Below are positions 63,808 to 64,000 of a DNA stretch of 64,000 nucleotides, one piece after another; position 1 is the stretch's first letter; every line of letters starts with the position of its first letter. The DNA comes from Streptomyces antioxidans (GTDB lineage: Bacteria > Actinomycetota > Actinomycetes > Streptomycetales > Streptomycetaceae). The notes under the pieces are model-generated. The model saw only the letters and a program-made list of their open reading frames with translations. It searched no databases and was not told the origin of the DNA. Both the position numbers and the translations under genes were made by a program. The DNA lies in contig NZ_LAKD02000001.1 in NCBI RefSeq assembly GCF_000968685.2, forward strand, positions 372,001-436,000, in the 5' to 3' direction.

Positions 63808-64000
63808 GTGACCAGCGTCATTCCCAAGGGTCTGGGCGAGCAGATCCGCGCCTTGGCCGGGGGCGAGGTGACCTCCCGTGCGCTGGTCGAGCAGTCGCTC
63901 CAGCGCATCGCCGAGACCCAGCCCACGCTCAACGCGTTCCGCCGCGTCCGCGCCGAGGCCGCCCTGCGCGAGGCCGCCGAGGCCGACCGGCGGCTGGCGG
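63808..64000 (+). CDS. Amidase, N-terminus only (cut by window edge)
   Basis: 64 codons are visible from GTG 63808, which follows GAGGAGG. The start (VTSVIPKGLGEQIRALAGG, then EVTSRALVEQSLQRIAETQPTLNAF) is the typical N-terminal helix pair of amidase-signature enzymes (GatA-like). The Ser-Ser-Lys catalytic region lies beyond the window, so the substrate cannot be judged. Confidence 0.75.
   Translation, partial: MTSVIPKGLGEQIRALAGGEVTSRALVEQSLQRIAETQPTLNAFRRVRAEAALREAAEADRRLA

Overview
The window is about 72-73% G+C with strong G/C bias at third codon positions, frequent GTG starts and translationally coupled genes. Gene content and order (sucCD, purNH, folD, mdh, betaine genes, glyA, trpS, an SCO4848-type membrane protein, sdhCDAB) match the core chromosome of a Streptomyces or very close relative. 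From memory the order resembles the S. coelicolor SCO48xx region; this was not checked by alignment. I saw no rRNA, tRNA, CRISPR array, insertion sequence or prophage.

Layout. Positions 1-8195 hold a divergent five-gene module. A SWIM zinc-finger gene and a DUF5691 gene read left; a MoxR-type AAA ATPase, a DUF5682 protein and a VWA protein read right with ATGA overlaps. The shared promoter contains a perfect 13-bp inverted repeat whose two arms each carry TTGTCAGTG, the -35 element of LexA-independent (RecA-NDp/PafBC-type) DNA-damage promoters. The leftward copy also has a perfectly spaced -10. Next come two secreted low-complexity proteins (8365-10753), succinyl-CoA ligase (sucCD), a polytopic DUF6350 protein, purNH, folD-DUF3017, an XRE/DUF2690 membrane regulator and mdh.

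Positions 23470-27625 hold a four-gene block that looks accessory. It has a multi-TM protein and a small overlapping-gene protein that share a GFGDHNxI motif resembling RHIM-like amyloid-signalling motifs, followed by two paralogous single-pass membrane proteins. A choline/glycine-betaine cluster follows (betB, a GMC choline-dehydrogenase-like oxidase, ATPase, duplicated-fused permease, binding lipoprotein). Then come a Uma2 nuclease-like gene, an AhpD-like gene divergent from a MocR regulator, and rocD divergent from glyA.

The right part (40.8-64 kb) carries an ECF-type sigma gene with an unusual out-of-phase downstream overlap, trpS, a 2H phosphoesterase, YihY, a D,D-carboxypeptidase, a SCO4848-type protein, a metallophosphoesterase and a VanZ-RDD fusion. 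It continues with sdhCDAB, uraD, a GH20 lipoprotein, DUF4328, a sigma/membrane-partner pair, an L,D-transpeptidase, a B12-domain-less acyl-CoA mutase, a small zinc-ribbon protein, a B3/B4-domain protein with a large palindrome at its promoter, a 48-residue membrane peptide and the start of an amidase.

Central metabolism is strongly represented: sucCD, mdh and sdh cover three TCA steps; purNH, folD and glyA share one-carbon/folate chemistry. The two most interesting signals are the damage-type divergent promoter of the MoxR/VWA/SWIM module and the motif-sharing gene pair at 23.5-25.8 kb.
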